A DNA stretch of 6,789 nucleotides, taken from contig VYCZ01000413.1 of the NCBI GenBank assembly GCA_009843675.1, positions 1 to 6,789 of the forward strand, written 5' to 3'. A model generated the notes under the pieces. That model was not told the DNA's origin, made no database searches, and worked only from the letters and a program-made list of their open reading frames with translations. The position numbers and the translations under genes were made by a program. How positions within the stretch are numbered: position 1 is the stretch's first letter; every line of letters begins with the position of its first letter. Source of the DNA: Gammaproteobacteria bacterium. GTDB taxonomy: Bacteria > Pseudomonadota > Gammaproteobacteria > Eutrophobiales > Eutrophobiaceae. This document shows positions 4,928 to 6,789 of this stretch, in pieces.

Positions 4928-6789
4928 TTACTCAGGATTGATGACAAGGTTGCCCAGGGCATCCACTCCCGCCCGGTAGCCGGGCAGGATCAGGGTCGTG
5001 GAATCCATTTCGCAGATTATTGCCGGACCCGGCACGACCAGTCCTTCATGCAGTCTTTCCCGCGCATAGATAACGGAGTCATGCCACTCACTTTCGTAAT
5101 AATAACGGCTGTCGTGAAGCCTGCAGTCTTCCAGCCGGGTCTGCGCGCTGCTGGTCTCAAGTTCGGCCAGGGCCATCGGTTTAACCCTGACTATGGCCCG
5201 TATCATCACGATTTCATGGTCCTCGCCCAGGTCAAAAGTGAACAGGTGCTTGTGTTCGGCGTCAAAGCGCCTGGTCAGGCCGAGTATGCCGCCGTCCGCC
5301 AGTTCTTCCGCAGTGAAATCCAGGGTGATCTGGTAGGCCTGGCCGGTGTAACGCAGGTCTGCCTGGTACACCGTTTCCAGGTCTTGTGGCGCGACCCCGT
5401 CGGCCGTCAGGGACTCCGAGGCCCGCCGACGCAGGGCTTCCAGGTCCTGCAACAGGTTTTCCGTCCCGGTTTCTTCCGCCATGGTGATATAGGTGCGCGC
5501 GGCTTCATCCTGGACCTGCGTGGTTGCATCGCCATAGGCGCACAGGACGCCGGGACCGGGCGGGATGATGACCGGCCAGGAACCCGTCAGGATTCCCAGG
5601 GCGTTAGCATGGAGGGGACCGGCGCCGCCGAAACCGACCAGGGAGAAATCCCTGGGGTCGTAGCCCTGCTCCACGGAGACCAGGCGTAGCGCGCCGAACA
5701 TGGATTCATTCACGATTTTTATAATCCCTTCAGCGGCTTCCATGAGGCCGATATCCATCGCGTCCGCCAGCTTTTGCACCGCGGCTTCCGCCGCGGTTTT
5801 GTCTATCGCCATGGCGCCGCCCAGTTGCACGTCCGCGGGGAGATAACCCAGTACTACGTTGGCGTCGCATACCGTGGGTTCCTCGCCCCCCTTCATGTAG
5901 GCCGCCGGACCGGGAACGGCCCCGGCGGATTGCGGGCCGACGCGCAGTGCGCGGGTCAGTTCCGGCACAAAAGCGATGGAGCCGCCGCCGGCGCCCACGG
6001 TGCGCACGTCGACCGACGGCGCCCTGACGCGCACGTCGCCGACGATGGTTTCCCGCCGCACCCGGGCCTTGCCGTTCTGGATCAGTGCCACGTCCGTTGA
6101 CGTGCCGCCCATATCGAAAGTCAGGATGTTGTCGTAACCCGCCCGGCTGCAGAAGTACAGGGCGCCGGTCACCCCTCCCGCCGGACCCGACATGAGCATG
6201 TTGACCGGCGATTGCGCCGATGCACGGCCCGACGCCAGTCCGCCGTCTGAGCGCAGGATGGACAAGACGACGTCGCTGCCCATCTGCTCAGCCAGGGCGA
6301 CCTGCAGGTTGGTGATGTATTTCGATACTTCCGGCCTGACGTAGGCGTTGACGACCGTGGTTTCGGTGCGCTCGTACTCCTGCATCTCCGGCACGACCTT
6401 GCTGGATATGGAGATGGGGATATCCGTGAAAACCTCGCCGGCGACGGCCTCGGCGCGGCGTTCGTTCTCATCGTTGATGTAGGCGTTGATGAAACAGATG
6501 GTCAGGGATTCCACTTCACCCCTGGCGCGCAGCCTTTGCAGGTCCCGCCTCAATGCCGCTTCGTCCAGTTCCCTGATGATACTGCCCCCTGCGTCGATGC
6601 GTTCATCCGCTTCTATGGTCAGTTCCAAGGGGGCCAGCAACGGTTTCTTTACGTAACTGACCCAGCCGCCCAGGCCGCCCGGACAGAATGAACGGGCTAC
6701 CTGCAATACCTGGCGGTATCCTTTTGTCGTGACCAGTCCGACCCTGGCGCCGCGTCCGGTGAGCACGGCATTGGTCGCCACGGTGGTGC
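4928..6789 (-). CDS. Hydantoinase A/oxoprolinase-family ATP-binding subunit (HyuA-like), 5' end cut by window edge
   Basis: This is the ATP-binding A subunit of the HyuAB-type enzyme, an ASKHA-fold (actin/hexokinase-like) protein that uses ATP to activate the substrate or a carboxyl group for its HyuB partner. The true start is outside. The GTG at 6781 is an internal valine, since two in-frame Thr codons precede it and restore the family motif GTTVATNAVL. About 70-80 N-terminal residues, including the first phosphate-binding motif (typically GGTFTD), are missing. Counting from Val 6781: GARVGLVTTKGYRQVLQVAR (11-30), SDGGLAS (178-184), SGPAGGVTGA (198-207), the second phosphate motif FDMGGTSTDVAL (222-233), TVGAGGGSIA (261-270), VGPQSAGAVPGPAAY (281-295) and SVEQGYDPRDFSLVGFGGAG (369-388) with PLHA following. 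The reading frame is intact to TAA at 4928-4930, and hyuB starts 17 bases further. A divergent segment SFCPGGLGGW (31-40) replaces the usual family text. Substrate unknown. Confidence 0.95.
   Translation of the reverse strand, partial: TTVATNAVLTGRGARVGLVTTKGYRQVLQVARSFCPGGLGGWVSYVKKPLLAPLELTIEADERIDAGGSIIRELDEAALRRDLQRLRARGEVESLTICFINAYINDENERRAEAVAGEVFTDIPISISSKVVPEMQEYERTETTVVNAYVRPEVSKYITNLQVALAEQMGSDVVLSILRSDGGLASGRASAQSPVNMLMSGPAGGVTGALYFCSRAGYDNILTFDMGGTSTDVALIQNGKARVRRETIVGDVRVRAPSVDVRTVGAGGGSIAFVPELTRALRVGPQSAGAVPGPAAYMKGGEEPTVCDANVVLGYLPADVQLGGAMAIDKTAAEAAVQKLADAMDIGLMEAAEGIIKIVNESMFGALRLVSVEQGYDPRDFSLVGFGGAGPLHANALGILTGSWPVIIPPGPGVLCAYGDATTQVQDEAARTYITMAEETGTENLLQDLEALRRRASESLTADGVAPQDLETVYQADLRYTGQAYQITLDFTAEELADGGILGLTRRFDAEHKHLFTFDLGEDHEIVMIRAIVRVKPMALAELETSSAQTRLEDCRLHDSRYYYESEWHDSVIYARERLHEGLVVPGPAIICEMDSTTLILPGYRAGVDALGNLVINPE
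5778..5797. repeat. Perfect 8-bp GC hairpin with four-base loop inside hyuA
   Basis: ACCGCGGC (5778-5785) and GCCGCGGT (5790-5797) are exact reverse complements around four bases. In the hyuA mRNA the loop reads GGAA, which belongs to the GNRA class of stable tetraloops. On the plus strand the stem is followed by TTTT. It encodes an Ala-rich stretch (TAAEAAV, residues 329-335), so codon composition may explain it. Confidence 0.5.

Noticed and set aside
3971..5689. A 572-codon open frame on the plus strand, antisense to the end of hyuA and the first half of hyuB.
   Set aside because: It is antisense to two clearly conserved genes, shows no recognisable domain in translation, and spans their junction. 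Long antisense frames are expected opposite GC-rich genes.
6779..6781. GTG as the start codon of hyuA.
   Set aside because: In-frame Thr-Thr codons immediately before it reconstruct the conserved GTTVATNA family motif, so this valine is internal and the gene continues past the right edge.
1..6789. A mobile element, CRISPR array, tRNA or riboswitch that would suggest an undescribed system.
   Set aside because: I saw no transposase or integrase motifs, no spaced direct repeats and no tRNA-like cloverleaf. Nearly every base is accounted for by four conserved genes.

Overview
The window is a GC-rich bacterial chromosome segment. All four supported genes lie on the minus strand and read right to left: hyuA-type (cut by the right edge), hyuB-type, an MFS transporter, then mnmG (cut by the left edge). 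MnmG is very close to proteobacterial, especially gammaproteobacterial, MnmG proteins as I know them. That and the base composition suggest a proteobacterium, probably a gammaproteobacterium. This is inference, because no rRNA or marker phylogeny could be run.

Right part (3059-6789): two tightly linked genes encode the A and B subunits of an enzyme of the hydantoinase/5-oxoprolinase/acetone-acetophenone carboxylase superfamily. HyuA is the ATP-binding, ASKHA-fold subunit. HyuB is the partner subunit with the presumed metal site. They are 17-18 bases apart. The family splits or carboxylates small cyclic amides or ketones at the cost of ATP. The sequence does not reveal the substrate, and the HyuB metal loop differs from the textbook oxoprolinase pattern.

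Middle (1800-3062): a 12-helix spinster-like major facilitator permease starts at a TTG that overlaps the hyuB stop by four bases, so the three genes look like one transcription unit. The natural reading is a permease that moves the substrate or product of the HyuAB enzyme.

Left part (1-1738): mnmG, the FAD-dependent subunit of the MnmE-MnmG tRNA wobble-uridine modification enzyme, follows after a 61-base AT-rich spacer. The spacer holds a good Shine-Dalgarno, a perfect TTTCAC-N6-GTGAAA dyad overlapping it, and a weak candidate promoter. Housekeeping mnmG is therefore directly downstream of a metabolic cassette instead of its frequent neighbour mnmE.

I see no RNA genes, insertion sequences, CRISPR arrays, integrase or attachment sites. 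Coding sequence covers nearly everything and no gene-free stretch exceeds 61 bases. No clearly novel system is present. The points most worth checking are the unidentified HyuAB substrate, the unusual HyuB metal loop, the placement beside mnmG and the dyad over the mnmG ribosome binding site.
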